DNA of 64,000 nucleotides from an uncultured Opitutia bacterium (GCA_945957395.1 CAMFKE010000007.1:124001-188000), one strand, 5' to 3'. Shown: positions 34,461 through 44,357, numbered from the stretch's first letter. Made by a program: numbers and translations. The notes: generated from the sequence alone by a model not told the origin.

Positions 34461-36587
34461 ATGCCCGGAGAAAATCCCTTCCTCGACCCCGACTTCGCCA
34501 TCCGCTGGAGCCGGCTGACGCCCGACCACATCGTACCCGACCTCACCAAGGCGCTCGCCGACGCCGAGGCCGGCATCGACGCGATCTGCTCGCTGAGCGG
34601 AGACAGCCTGACCTTCGCCAAGGTGATGCTCGGCTATGAGGACGCCCTGCGCATGCTGAACTTCGCATGGGGCAAGGTGTGCCACCTCGACAGCGTGGAG
34701 AACGGCCCCGCCCTGCGCGAGGCGTACAACGCCATGCTGCCCAAGGTCAGCGCCTTCTACACCGGCCTCACGCTCAACGCCCGTCTCTGGGCGGTCATCA
34801 AGGCCTACGCCGCCACGCCCGAGGCGAAATCCCTGCCTCCCGTGCGCCGTCGATTCCTCGACGATGTGGTCGCCGAATTCATGGAAAACGGCGCCGACCT
34901 GGGCGCCGAGTCGAAGTCGCGGCTGGAGGCGGTGAACACGCAGCTGGCCGAGCTCACCCAGAAGTACGCCGAAAATGTCTTGGACAGCACGAACGCCTGG
35001 GAGCTCGTGGTGACCGACGAGGGCGAGCTCGCCGGACTGCCGGAGAGCGCGAAGGCCGCCGCCTTGCAATCCGCCAAGGCCAAGGGCCACGCCTCGGACG
35101 GGAAGCCCGCGTGGCGCTTCACGCTGCACGCGCCCTCGAGCCGCCCCGTCATGCTTTACGCCGAAAGCGAAAAGCTTCGCAAGGCCGTGCGCGACGGCTC
35201 CGCCTCCGTGGGCTCCGCCGGCAAGTACGACAACACCGAGCTCATCCGACGCATCGTCACCCTGCGCGACGAAAAGGCGCGCCTGCTCGGCAAGGCCTGC
35301 TTCGCCGACTACACCACCGCGCGCCGCATGGCCGGCACCGGCGCCAGGGCTCTCGCCTTCATCGAGGACCTGCACGCCAAGTCCAAGTCGGCCTTCGCCC
35401 GCGAGACCGCCGAGCTCGAAGCCTACAAGGCCTCCAAGACCGGCGGCGCCCCCTCCCCGCTCAAGCCCTGGGAGGTCGCCTTCTGGGCCGAGAAGCAGCG
35501 CCGCGAACGCTACGACTTCGATAACGAGGCGCTGCGCCCGTACCTGAGCGTCTCCGGCGTGGAGGCCGGCATGTACCGCATCGCCGAAATCCTCTTCGGC
35601 GTCACCGTGAAGCAGCGCGACACCGTGTTCACCGCCCCGGACAAGGAGCCGCAGCTGCGCCGCGCGCCCGAGTCGCTGCGAGTGGACAAGGACCCGGTCG
35701 AGGTCTGGCATCCGGAAGTCACATACTTTGAAATCTTCGACGGCGCCACGCACCTGGGCTCCTTCTATGTCGACTGGTTCCCCCGCGAATCCAAGCGCGG
35801 CGGCGCCTGGATGAACTTCCTCGTCACCGGCGGCCCGCGCCCCGGCGGCGCGTTCGCCCCTCACCTGGGCCTCATGGTCGGCAACTTCACGCCGCCCGTG
35901 GACGGCAAGGAGGCGCTGCTCAACCACGACGAGGTGACCACCGTCTTCCACGAGTTCGGCCACCTGCTGCACCACCTGCTTTGCACCGTGGAAATCGAGT
36001 CGCTTTGCGGCACCCGCGTGGCGTGGGACTTCGTCGAGCTGCCCTCGCAGCTGTTGGAAAACTGGTGCTGGGAAAAGGAGAGCCTGGACATCTTCGCGCG
36101 CCACCACGAGACGGGCGCACCGCTGCCCGACGACCTGCTCAAAAAGCTCGTCGAAGCCGGCAACTACCGCGCCGCCACCGCCATGATGAACCAGCTCGCC
36201 AACGGCAAACTGGACCTGGACCTGCACACCGGTTCACACGAGGTGGTGCTCGCCAACCTCGACGAGTACTGGAACCGCGTGATAGCCGACTACCAGATCC
36301 CGATGACCGAGGACGGCACGACCATCGCCCGCCGCTTCACGCACATCTTCGGCGACCCCACCGGCTACGCCGCCGGATACTACTCCTACAAGTGGGCCGA
36401 GGCCCTCGACGCCGACGCCTTCACCCGCTTCGAAAAGGAGGGCATCCTCAACCCGAAGACCGGTCGCGACCTGCGCCACCTCATCCTGGCCAAGGGCAAC
36501 AGCGAGCCCGCCGAGAAGCTCTTCCGCGACTTCATGGGCCGCGACCCGGACCCCATGGCGCTCCTGCGCCGCGACGGCCTCGCCTAA
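34461..36587 (+). CDS. M3-family oligopeptidase (oligopeptidase A-like)
   Basis: A 708-residue zinc peptidase. The metal site HEFGH is at residues 497-501, followed by LLHHLL and a downstream glutamate region (WDFVELPSQLLENW). It hydrolyses short peptides in the cytoplasm, including those from protein turnover or released signal peptides. The ATG at 34461 (MPGENPFLDPDFAIRW) gives a natural N-terminus for the family; a longer frame would reach back into the promoter of the divergent gene. It stands alone with its own terminator. Confidence 0.93.
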   Translation: MPGENPFLDPDFAIRWSRLTPDHIVPDLTKALADAEAGIDAICSLSGDSLTFAKVMLGYEDALRMLNFAWGKVCHLDSVENGPALREAYNAMLPKVSAFYTGLTLNARLWAVIKAYAATPEAKSLPPVRRRFLDDVVAEFMENGADLGAESKSRLEAVNTQLAELTQKYAENVLDSTNAWELVVTDEGELAGLPESAKAAALQSAKAKGHASDGKPAWRFTLHAPSSRPVMLYAESEKLRKAVRDGSASVGSAGKYDNTELIRRIVTLRDEKARLLGKACFADYTTARRMAGTGARALAFIEDLHAKSKSAFARETAELEAYKASKTGGAPSPLKPWEVAFWAEKQRRERYDFDNEALRPYLSVSGVEAGMYRIAEILFGVTVKQRDTVFTAPDKEPQLRRAPESLRVDKDPVEVWHPEVTYFEIFDGATHLGSFYVDWFPRESKRGGAWMNFLVTGGPRPGGAFAPHLGLMVGNFTPPVDGKEALLNHDEVTTVFHEFGHLLHHLLCTVEIESLCGTRVAWDFVELPSQLLENWCWEKESLDIFARHHETGAPLPDDLLKKLVEAGNYRAATAMMNQLANGKLDLDLHTGSHEVVLANLDEYWNRVIADYQIPMTEDGTTIARRFTHIFGDPTGYAAGYYSYKWAEALDADAFTRFEKEGILNPKTGRDLRHLILAKGNSEPAEKLFRDFMGRDPDPMALLRRDGLA

Positions 36588-36603
36588 GCCGAGCGCACCC
36601 GCG

Positions 36604-36644
36604 AAAAATCGCCGCCGACACCTTCGCGTGTCGGCGGCTTTTTT
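36604..36644. terminator. Terminator between the M3 peptidase and ymdB-like genes
   Basis: GCCGCCGACA paired with TGTCGGCGGC, then six T; A-rich on the left side, so it can act on both converging genes. Confidence 0.88.
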
Positions 36645-36692
36645 GAGACACGGACCGCCGCACGGAGGCCACGCATCGCCCCCGTCCCGCGC

Positions 36693-37481
36693 TCAGGGGG
36701 CGAAGCGGCGCTCGAAGCGCTCGGCGCTCACGGCGCGGCCGGAGGCGTCAAGGGTGACCAACAGGCCGCTCAGGCGCACATCGTCGGTGGCCACCGGAAA
36801 AGGCCGCGGCATGCCGTCGAGGAACCGAGCGATCACCGGCGCCTTGTCGCGGCCGATGACGCCCCCGTAGGGGCCGCACATACCGGCGTCGGTCTGGTAG
36901 GCCGTGCCGCCCGCGAGGACCGAGGCGTCGGCGGTGGGCACATGCGTGTGCGTGCCCACCACGACCGAGGCCCGCCCGGCGAGGTAATGCCCGAGGGCGA
37001 CCTTCTCGGAAGTCGCCTCGGCGTGCACCTCCACCAGAGCGGCGTCGTACAGTCCGGCCTGCTCGGCGAGAATACGGTCGGCCGTCAGGAAGGGGCAGTC
37101 GGCCTTGGGCCCCATGAAATTGCGGCCCAGCACGGTGAACACGAGGAGCCGGAAACCCGAGGCGTCCGCCAGCGTGAGCCGGTCGCGCCCGGGCTGAGCG
37201 GCGGGCAGGTTGGCCGGTCGGCAGACACGCTCCAGCGTGGGCAGTTCACGCTCAAACTGCTTCTGATCCCACACATGGTCGCCCAGCGTGAGCGCGTCGG
37301 CTCCGGCGCCGAGAAGCTCGAGCGCGAGCGCCTTGGTGAGCCCGGACCCGGCCGCCGCGTTCTCCGCGTTGACCACCAGGAAATCCAGCGCCAGCTCGGC
37401 GCGCAGCGATCCGGCCAAAGCGCGTATGGCGTCGCGCCCGGGGGAACCGACCACATCGCCCAGAAAGAGCAGCTTCTTCAT
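36693..37481 (-). CDS. YmdB-like metallophosphoesterase
   Basis: A 262-residue protein of the YmdB family (TIGR00282-type). Its metal-binding motifs are GDVVGSPGR near the N-terminus, [25 protein letters not shown] and [10 protein letters not shown], ending with [14 protein letters not shown]. Family members hydrolyse 2',3'-cyclic nucleotides or cyclic dinucleotides and affect RNA turnover in Bacillus. The start at 37481 overlaps the stop of the L,D-transpeptidase gene in an ATGA, so both form one transcript. The specific substrate here is not known. Confidence 0.88.
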   Translation of the reverse strand: MKKLLFLGDVVGSPGRDAIRALAGSLRAELALDFLVVNAENAAAGSGLTKALALELLGAGADALTLGDHVWDQKQFERELPTLERVCRPANLPAAQPGRDRLTLADASGFRLLVFTVLGRNFMGPKADCPFLTADRILAEQAGLYDAALVEVHAEATSEKVALGHYLAGRASVVVGTHTHVPTADASVLAGGTAYQTDAGMCGPYGGVIGRDKAPVIARFLDGMPRPFPVATDDVRLSGLLVTLDASGRAVSAERFERRFAP

Positions 37482-38113
37482 GCCGACTTGCCCCCGGGTT
37501 CGCACGCGACCGACGCGGCATCGGCGACGGCGGAGGCGGTCGAGGCGGGCGACGACCGGTCGTCCTCGATCCACACATACGCGCCCTCGGGCAGCGTGGC
37601 GTACAGGCGGATCATCTCCACATTGCCCAACAGCACGCACCCGTGGCTGTTGGGCGTGCCCAGCTTCGCCTCCTGGTTCGTCCCGTGGATGTACACATAG
37701 CGACCATAGGTGTCGCGGTCACCGCCCCGGTTATGGCCCTCCTGCAGTCCGGTCAGGCGCAGGATGCGCGAAGTGATCAGATTGTCCGTGCGCTGCTCCT
37801 CGGGCATCTCCCAGCAGGTGATGCCGAGCGGTTTGCGCGCCTTGAACACCATGCCGGAGGGCTGGTCGCCCCCGATCCTGTCGGCGATGCGGTGCAGTCC
37901 CGTGGGCGTGCCCAACGAGTTCTCCACGCACGAAGGTTCGGCGCGCGAAGTGGACACGGAATACTCGGCCACGAGCGCCGCCCCCCGGAGATGGGCCAGT
38001 TTTTGCTCGCCAATCGAGACCACGGCACAATCTGTGCGGGCCTCGAGTCCAAGCGCCTCGCGCGCGGCCTCGAGTTTCTTCAACAACTCCAACGCTCTCT
38101 CGGAAAATGGCAT
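37478..38113 (-). CDS. L,D-transpeptidase (YkuD domain)
   Basis: A 211-residue protein with the YkuD catalytic motif: Y-IHGT with H143, then SHGC at 156-159 with nucleophile C159. The family forms 3-3 cross-links in peptidoglycan or attaches lipoproteins to it. No signal peptide or membrane span is visible; the N-terminus [20 protein letters not shown] is an amphipathic helix, which is unusual for a wall enzyme. The start codon overlaps the asd start on the opposite strand (ATGGCAT). The next gene, ymdB-like, overlaps its stop by 4 bases. Confidence 0.85.
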   Translation of the reverse strand: MPFSERALELLKKLEAAREALGLEARTDCAVVSIGEQKLAHLRGAALVAEYSVSTSRAEPSCVENSLGTPTGLHRIADRIGGDQPSGMVFKARKPLGITCWEMPEEQRTDNLITSRILRLTGLQEGHNRGGDRDTYGRYVYIHGTNQEAKLGTPNSHGCVLLGNVEMIRLYATLPEGAYVWIEDDRSSPASTASAVADAASVACEPGGKSA

Positions 38114-39132
38114 ACAAAGTCGGCATCGTGGGCGCCACCGGCGCGGTCGGTCAAGAAATCCTCGCGCTGCTCGCCTCCCGCAACTTCCCGGTCGCTGAAC
38201 TGCGCCCGCTCGCATCCGCCCGCTCGGCCGGCAAAAAGCTGTCCTTCGGCGGCAAGGAATGGACCATCGCCGAAGCCAAACCGGAAGCGTTCGACGACCT
38301 CGACTTCGCCATCTTCTCCGCCGGCGGCGACATCTCGCGCGCCCTCGCCCCCGAGGCCGCCAAGCGCGGCTGCATCGTCATCGACAACTCGTCCGCCTTC
38401 CGCATGCAGGCCGATGTGCCCCTCGTGGTGCCCGAGATCAACGGCGACGCGCTGAAGAAGCACAACAACATCATCGCCAACCCGAACTGCTCCACCGCCA
38501 TCTCGCTCATGGCCATGGCGCCCCTGCACAAGGAGTTCGGCCTCATCCGCTTCTTCGCCTCCACCTACCAGGCCGTCTCCGGCACCGGCGCCGCCGCCAT
38601 GCAGGAGCTGCAGGACCAGCTGCACCAGTGGGCCGAGGGCAAGGAGATCACCAAGTCGGTCTACCCGCACCAGATCGCCTTCAACCTCATCCCGCAGGTC
38701 GATTCCTTCGACGCTTCCGGATACACCAAGGAAGAGCTCAAGATGGTGAACGAGGGCCGCAAGATCCTCAACCACCCGAAGCTCAAGGTCTCCACCACCT
38801 GCGTGCGCGTGCCCGTCCTGCGCGCCCACTCCATCGCCATCTCCGCCGAGTTCGAGAAGCCCGTGTCGGTCGAGCGCGCCCGCGAGGTGATCGCCGCGTT
38901 CCCCGGCGCCGAGGTCATCGACAACCCGGCCAACAAGGAGTACCCGATGCCCTGGTTCCAGTCGGGCAAGGAGAAGTGCGCCGCCGGCCGCATCCGCAAG
39001 GACGACGCCTTCGACAACGGCCTCTCCCTGTGGGTCGTCGGCGACCAGCTCTGGAAGGGCGCCGCCCTCAACGCCATCCAGATCGCCGAGGAGCTCCACA
39101 AGATGGGCACCCTCAAGCGCAAGGCCAAGTAA
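38107..39132 (+). CDS. asd: Aspartate-semialdehyde dehydrogenase
   Basis: A 341-residue enzyme with the NADP-binding GATGAVG (residues 10-15), the catalytic cysteine C128 in NPNCST, and a downstream RVPVLRAHS with the catalytic histidine. It reduces aspartyl phosphate to the semialdehyde, feeding lysine, diaminopimelate, threonine and methionine synthesis. Its ATG shares bases with the start of the divergent L,D-transpeptidase gene, so each promoter must lie inside the other gene, unless one true start is further downstream. The gene ends before a terminator and is monocistronic. Confidence 0.95.
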   Translation: MAYKVGIVGATGAVGQEILALLASRNFPVAELRPLASARSAGKKLSFGGKEWTIAEAKPEAFDDLDFAIFSAGGDISRALAPEAAKRGCIVIDNSSAFRMQADVPLVVPEINGDALKKHNNIIANPNCSTAISLMAMAPLHKEFGLIRFFASTYQAVSGTGAAAMQELQDQLHQWAEGKEITKSVYPHQIAFNLIPQVDSFDASGYTKEELKMVNEGRKILNHPKLKVSTTCVRVPVLRAHSIAISAEFEKPVSVERAREVIAAFPGAEVIDNPANKEYPMPWFQSGKEKCAAGRIRKDDAFDNGLSLWVVGDQLWKGAALNAIQIAEELHKMGTLKRKAK

Positions 39133-39193
39133 GCGCCCCCTTCCGTCGGAGCGCGGGCGTCCCCGCCCGCCGCCTTTGCCGGCAGGACACACC

Positions 39194-39233
39194 AAAAACA
39201 CCCGCATCCGTTTCCGGATGCGGGTGTTTTGTT
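39194..39233. terminator. Bidirectional terminator after asd
   Basis: AAAACACCCGCATCCG, TTTC, CGGATGCGGGTGTTTT: a 16-bp perfect stem with A/T tails, between asd and the converging ABC-F gene. Confidence 0.92.
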
Positions 39234-39247
39234 TACCCGTAGGGGCG

Positions 39248-41221
39248 CTAGGAGGCCGAGGCCTCGAGGCGGGCGATTTCGTCGGTGAGCGAGCTCCACT
39301 CGGCGTAGGCGGACTCGAGCGCGACCTTGGATTCCTCGTAGGCGTCCATGTCGGCCTTCGTATCCGCGCCGCGCTGGAAGAAGGCGGGATCCATCATGGC
39401 CTCCTCGCGCGCGGCGTTGGAGACCTCCAACTCGCCGATGCGCTTCTCCACCGCGGCGGCCTTCTTGCGCAGCGGCGCGATCAGCTTGTTCAGGTCGCCG
39501 CCTCGCGCCTTCGCGGGAGCAGCCGGCACGACCTCGGCGGGAGCGAGCTTGCCGGGCGCGGCGGCGAGCTTGCCGGGCGCGGCCGCCGGGGCGTCGAGCG
39601 CGGCGGCGCGTTCGGCGGCGGTGGCCTCCAGGTAATACGAGACATTGCCGTGGAAGGTGCGGATGCCGCCTTTGCGCACCTCGATCACCTTCGTCACGAT
39701 CGGGTCGAGGAAGTCGCGGTCGTGCGACACGACGACGACGGTGCCGGGGAAGTTCTTGATGGCGTCGGTGAGCACCGCCTTGGACTTCATGTCCAGGTGG
39801 TTGGTGGGCTCGTCGAGGATGAGGCAGTTGAACGGGCGCAGCAGCATGCGCGCCAGCGCGAGTCGGTTGCGCTCGCCGCCGGAGAGCACGCGTACGGGCT
39901 TCTCGGCGTCGGGGCCCTTGAAGAGGAAGGCGCCCAGCAGGGTGCGCAGGCGCGTGTTGCCCTCGCCGGAAGCGACCTCGTTGACCGTCTCATACACGGT
40001 GAGCGTCGGGTCGAGTTCGTTCGCCTGGTGCTGGGCGAAGTAGGAGATGGCGGAGTTGGGCCCCTCGATGCGCTCGCCGCCGGTGAGCGGCTCGCGACCG
40101 GCCAGCATCTTCACGAAGGTGGATTTGCCGGCGCCGTTGACGCCCACGATGGCCACGCGGTCGCCGCGCTCCAGGCGGAAGTCGACCTTCTTGAACACGC
40201 ACAGGTCGTCGTACCACTTCGACATCTCGGCGAACTCCAGCACCACCTGACCGCTGCGCGGGGGGGCGGGGAAGCGGAAGCCGATCTGCGACTTGTCCTC
40301 CTCCTTGTACACCACGCGCTCCAGCTTCTCCAAAAACTTGATGCGGCTCTGCACCTGCGTGGCCTTGTTGGCGCTGGCGCGGAAGCGGTTGATGAAGTCC
40401 ATGTGGTGCTCGATCTCGCGCTGCTGGATTTCCCAGGCCTTGCGCAGCTGCTCGCGGCGCTCGGCGCTGGTGGTCTTGTAGTACGAGTAGTTGCCCTGGT
40501 AGGCCTCGAGTTGCCCGTCGCCCTCGAGAGCGAAGGTGCGCGTGGTCACGCTGTCGAGGAACGCGCGGTCGTGAGACACCAGCATGACGGCGCCGCGGTA
40601 GCGGTTGAGCCAGTTTTCCAGCCAGGCCTGCGACTCGATGTCGAGGTGGTTGGTGGGCTCGTCCATGAGCAGCAGCGACGGTTCGCGCAGCAACAGTTTG
40701 GCGAGCGCGATGCGCATCTGCCAGCCGCCGGAGAACTCGCCGGTGTCGCGGGTCATGTCGGACATGGAGAAGCCCAGGCCGAGCAGCACGCGCTCCACGC
40801 GCGGCCGGATCTTCTGCGGCTCCGCGTCGGCGAGCTGGTCCTCCCACTCGGCGATGATGTCGAGCGTCTCCATGTACTCGTCGGACGACGGGTCCATGGA
40901 GTCCAGCCGGTCGCCGGCGGCGTCGATGGCCGGGCGCAGCGCGAGCACCTCGGCGAACGCGGTCTCCACCTCGTCCACGAGGGTCTTGCCGTGGCACTCC
41001 ACGCCGTCCTGCGGCAGGTAGCCCAACGAGATGCCCTTGGCATTCTTGATTGTGGCGTCGTCCGGCTCGATGAGGCCGGCGAGCATCTTGAGCAGCGTGG
41101 ACTTGCCCGCGCCGTTGGGCCCGACGAGGCCCACGCGGTCGTGCATGGCGACGGTGAACGCGCAGCCCTCGAAAATGATTTTCGGGCCGAACTGGAGTCG
41201 CAGGTTCTCGTAGGAGATCAT
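39248..41221 (-). CDS. ABC-F ATPase (Uup-like)
   Basis: A 657-residue protein with two ATPase domains and no membrane span. Walker A motifs are GPNGAGKSTLL and GVNGAGKSTFV, signatures FSGGWQMR and LSGGERNRL, and Walker B motifs LLLMDEPTNHLD and CLILDEPTNHLD. A linker follows the first domain. The C-terminus is a coiled-coil-like extension (LNKLIAPLRKKAAAVEKRIGEL) preceded by an Ala/Pro-rich stretch, as in Uup. ABC-F proteins act on the ribosome or on nucleic acid structures. The exact subtype (Uup versus EttA or an antibiotic-protection type) is not certain. Confidence 0.9.
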   Translation of the reverse strand: MISYENLRLQFGPKIIFEGCAFTVAMHDRVGLVGPNGAGKSTLLKMLAGLIEPDDATIKNAKGISLGYLPQDGVECHGKTLVDEVETAFAEVLALRPAIDAAGDRLDSMDPSSDEYMETLDIIAEWEDQLADAEPQKIRPRVERVLLGLGFSMSDMTRDTGEFSGGWQMRIALAKLLLREPSLLLMDEPTNHLDIESQAWLENWLNRYRGAVMLVSHDRAFLDSVTTRTFALEGDGQLEAYQGNYSYYKTTSAERREQLRKAWEIQQREIEHHMDFINRFRASANKATQVQSRIKFLEKLERVVYKEEDKSQIGFRFPAPPRSGQVVLEFAEMSKWYDDLCVFKKVDFRLERGDRVAIVGVNGAGKSTFVKMLAGREPLTGGERIEGPNSAISYFAQHQANELDPTLTVYETVNEVASGEGNTRLRTLLGAFLFKGPDAEKPVRVLSGGERNRLALARMLLRPFNCLILDEPTNHLDMKSKAVLTDAIKNFPGTVVVVSHDRDFLDPIVTKVIEVRKGGIRTFHGNVSYYLEATAAERAAALDAPAAAPGKLAAAPGKLAPAEVVPAAPAKARGGDLNKLIAPLRKKAAAVEKRIGELEVSNAAREEAMMDPAFFQRGADTKADMDAYEESKVALESAYAEWSSLTDEIARLEASAS

Positions 41222-41313
41222 GCGCGGGCGGTATGGGCATACGGCGCGGCAGGCCAAGCGATTTCACCCGCCGCGCCCGGAATGCGCCCGGCCGGCGCCG
41301 CCGGAGGAGTCGC

Positions 41314-41348
41314 AAAAAAAGGCCGCCCCGGAAACAGGGCGGCCTTTG
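41314..41348 (-). terminator. Terminator after gcvP
   Basis: On the minus strand AAAGGCCGCCCT pairs with GGGGCGGCCTTT around a short loop and is followed by a run of seven T. It separates gcvP from the ABC-F gene. Confidence 0.85.
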
Positions 41349-41372
41349 TCACGGGAGTGACCCCGTCGAGAC

Positions 41373-44357
41373 TCAGAGGGCGGCGAGGATCTTGGCCTTG
41401 ATCGCGGGCACCGGCAGGTTGGCCAGTTCGGTGGGAGCGAGGCGATTGGGGATGATCGCGGGCAGCTTGGTGAGCTTTTCCGAGAGGATCGGGGCGCGGT
41501 TGGCGGCCACATCGTCCACGCGGTCGATGGGCGTGAAGCGCGGGGCGTTCACCAGCACGCGAGCGTCCTGACGGACGAGCTCGATGATGCCGGCGACCAC
41601 TTCGCCGAAACGGTCGAGCTCGGCCTTGGTGTAGGACTCGGCGGGCTCGATCATGAGGCCGAACACCTCGGGGAAGGCGACGGTCGGGGCGTGGTAGCCG
41701 AAGTCGAGGAACAGCTTGCCGATGCGGCCGATGGCGGCGGACTTGGGCACGCCGGCGGCTTCGATCTTTTTGAAGTCCTCGTCGGTGAGCGTGAGGATGA
41801 ACTCGTGCATGCGCGGCATGGAGTGCGCGGCGGCGGGCAGCGAGGGGTACACGCCGGGAGAGAGCTTCGTGAAGAGGTAGCGCGCGGAGACGACGGCCAC
41901 GGCGGACATGCGCTTCACGCCCTCCTTGCCGAGGCGCTGCAGGTAGGTGTACACGCGCACCTTGTGGGCGAAGTTGCCGTAGTGGCGGTGGAACTCGCCG
42001 CAGCTCTTGGGCGCCTTGAAGGTGACGAACTTGTCGCCTTCCTTGCGGACCTGGATGCCGGGGATGAAGTCCACGAGGAGCTTCGACACGCCGACCATGC
42101 CGTCGCCGGGGCCGCCTCCGCCGTGCGGGACGGACCAGGTCTTGTGAAGGTTGTTGTGCACGGCGTCGACGCCGAGCTTGTCCAGGTCGAGCCAGCCGGC
42201 GATGGCGTTCATGTTGGCGCCGTCCATGTACACGAGGCCGCCTTCGGCGTGAATGCGCTCGGCCATGTGCTTGAAGTTGATCTCGAAGATGCCCGAGGTG
42301 TTCGGGTTGGTGCACATCACGCCGCACACGCGGCCCTTGTACTTGGCCAGGTTTTCCTCGAGGTCGGCGAGGTCCACGGAACCGTCCGGCGCGGCCTTGA
42401 TCACGACGATGCCGTAGTGGACGCCGTCGATCTTGCGCACATCGAGACCGGCGGTGGCGGCGGTGGCGAAGTTGGTGCCGTGCGAGCTGTTGGGGATGAG
42501 GATGATGTTGCGGTTGAAGTCACCGCGGGCGCGGTGGTAGGCTTGGAACATCTTGATGCCGACCAGTTCGCCCTGGGCGCCGGCCACGGGCTGCGTGACC
42601 ACGCCGGCGAGGCCGGTGATGCCCTTGAACCATTCCTGATGCTGGTAGATGACCTCCAGGCAGCCCTGCACGTCCTCGGCGGGGGCCTGCGGGTGCGCGG
42701 CGGTGAAGCCTTCGAGACCGGCGGCCCAGTCGTTGATGTACGGGTTGTACTTCATCGTGCAGGAACCGAGCGGGAAGCATCCGGTATCCGGAGACACATT
42801 CTGCTCGGCGAGGCGCGTGTAGAAGTCCTTCAGCTCGGCGACGGAGAAGGAGGGCAGGTCGACGGCTTCGGAGCGCAGGAGGGCGGCGGGCACTTCGGCC
42901 ACCTTGCCGGCGCCGGAAGACTTGCCGTAGAGGCCCTCGAAGAAGGCGACGAGCTTGGCGCAATCGGCTTCGGACTGGAGGTCGGAGAAGGAGACCTTGA
43001 GCAGGCTGCAACCGCAGGGGGTGCGGCCGGTGATGTCCACGCCCACATGCAGGCCGGCGGCGCGACCCTTCTGGATCACGGCGGAGGCGGGCTCGGGGAG
43101 AATGAGGGAGAACTCGTTCCAGAAGGCCTGGTCGGCGTAGCAGACCTTCAGGCCGGGGATGCCGGCGAGCTTGGCGGCCACGGCGGAGGCGCTCTTGCGG
43201 CCGGCGGTGGCGGAGGCGCTCATGCCGGCCTCGCCGCGCTCGAGGATGGCGGCGCCGGCGATGGTGGCGATGTAGGCCTGGTTGGAGCAGATGTTGGAAG
43301 TGGCCTTGTCGCGGCGGATGTGTTGCTCGCGGGTGCTCAGCACCATCACGAGGCAGTCGCGGCCGGCGGTGTCCTTGGCGCGGCCGACGAATCGGCCGGG
43401 CGTGGCGCGCACATCGTTCTTGGTGGCGTCGTTGTAGCGCACGGCGAAGAAGCCCAGGCCGGGGCCGCCGAAGTTGGCGCCGATGGCGAGGTGCTGGGCT
43501 TCGCCGCAGAGGATGTCGGCGCCCTTCCTGCCGTACTTGGCGGGCTGCTTGAGGCCGCCGGTGGCGAGCAGCATGGGGTCGACGACGGCGACGGACTTGG
43601 CGCCGAGGTCGGCGGCCAGGTCGGTGAGCGCGTCCACATCCTCGAGCAGGCCGAGGTTGTTGACCTGGGGGAAGACGATGCCGCCGAGGCGGGCGCCGAG
43701 CTTGGCGGCTTCGGCGCGGAGGGTTTCCACGGAGAGACGGCCGGTCTTCTCGTCGGGCTTCACGAACACGAGGTTCGTGCGGGTGTCGACGGTGTGGGTC
43801 TTGAGGACCTCGAGATCGTTGGGGAAGAGGTTGGCGGCGACGATGACGGTGTCGGCCTTGTCATTGAGGCGCAGGGCGCAGCAGACGGCCTCGAAGAGCG
43901 CGGTGGAGCGGTCGTAGAGGGAGCAGTTGACGGCCTCGAAGCCGGTGAGGGCGGCCAGGGCGCACTGGTAGATCCAGAGGGTGGCGAGGGTGCCTTGGGA
44001 GCGCTCGGGCTGGTAGGGGGTGTAGGTCGTCGTGAGGTTGCGGATACCGCAGACAAAGGGGACGATGGACTGGGTCTTGTAGACCTGGAGGCCGTCGCCG
44101 AGGAAGGGCGTAAGGTTGTTGTTCTTCTTGGCGAGCGCGGCCATGCGGTCGGCCAGTTCCTGGTAGCCGAGTTCCGCGGGCAGGTTCAGCTCTCCGGAGA
44201 ACTTCACATCGTCGGCGATGTGGCTGTAGAGATCGGCGAACTTGGAGGCGCCCACGGCCTTGAGCATCTCGGCGATGTCCTGTTCGGACGCCGGGATGTA
44301 GTGGCGGGCGAGCTCGCGCGGGAACTTCGCGGGATCATACGGCAGGACTTGAGGCAT
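41373..44357 (-). CDS. gcvP: Glycine decarboxylase P-protein, single chain
   Basis: A 994-residue PLP enzyme with both halves that some bacteria split into GcvPA and GcvPB. The second half holds the PLP lysine K739 in HNNLHKTWSVPHGGGG. The first half carries ADILCGEAQHLAIGANFGGP. It decarboxylates glycine and passes the aminomethyl group to GcvH, feeding one-carbon metabolism. The ATG at 44357 (MPQVLPYDPAKFPREL) starts just before the domain. gcvT, gcvH and lpd are not adjacent. The terminator at 41314 ends it. The 302-base leader shows no recognisable glycine riboswitch. Confidence 0.93.
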   Translation of the reverse strand: MPQVLPYDPAKFPRELARHYIPASEQDIAEMLKAVGASKFADLYSHIADDVKFSGELNLPAELGYQELADRMAALAKKNNNLTPFLGDGLQVYKTQSIVPFVCGIRNLTTTYTPYQPERSQGTLATLWIYQCALAALTGFEAVNCSLYDRSTALFEAVCCALRLNDKADTVIVAANLFPNDLEVLKTHTVDTRTNLVFVKPDEKTGRLSVETLRAEAAKLGARLGGIVFPQVNNLGLLEDVDALTDLAADLGAKSVAVVDPMLLATGGLKQPAKYGRKGADILCGEAQHLAIGANFGGPGLGFFAVRYNDATKNDVRATPGRFVGRAKDTAGRDCLVMVLSTREQHIRRDKATSNICSNQAYIATIAGAAILERGEAGMSASATAGRKSASAVAAKLAGIPGLKVCYADQAFWNEFSLILPEPASAVIQKGRAAGLHVGVDITGRTPCGCSLLKVSFSDLQSEADCAKLVAFFEGLYGKSSGAGKVAEVPAALLRSEAVDLPSFSVAELKDFYTRLAEQNVSPDTGCFPLGSCTMKYNPYINDWAAGLEGFTAAHPQAPAEDVQGCLEVIYQHQEWFKGITGLAGVVTQPVAGAQGELVGIKMFQAYHRARGDFNRNIILIPNSSHGTNFATAATAGLDVRKIDGVHYGIVVIKAAPDGSVDLADLEENLAKYKGRVCGVMCTNPNTSGIFEINFKHMAERIHAEGGLVYMDGANMNAIAGWLDLDKLGVDAVHNNLHKTWSVPHGGGGPGDGMVGVSKLLVDFIPGIQVRKEGDKFVTFKAPKSCGEFHRHYGNFAHKVRVYTYLQRLGKEGVKRMSAVAVVSARYLFTKLSPGVYPSLPAAAHSMPRMHEFILTLTDEDFKKIEAAGVPKSAAIGRIGKLFLDFGYHAPTVAFPEVFGLMIEPAESYTKAELDRFGEVVAGIIELVRQDARVLVNAPRFTPIDRVDDVAANRAPILSEKLTKLPAIIPNRLAPTELANLPVPAIKAKILAAL

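Noticed and set aside
33363-36227. 954-codon frame merging the MDR reductase and the region antisense to the M3 peptidase
   Set aside because: It shifts out of frame relative to the reductase and lacks family motifs; the real reductase is 33395-34411.
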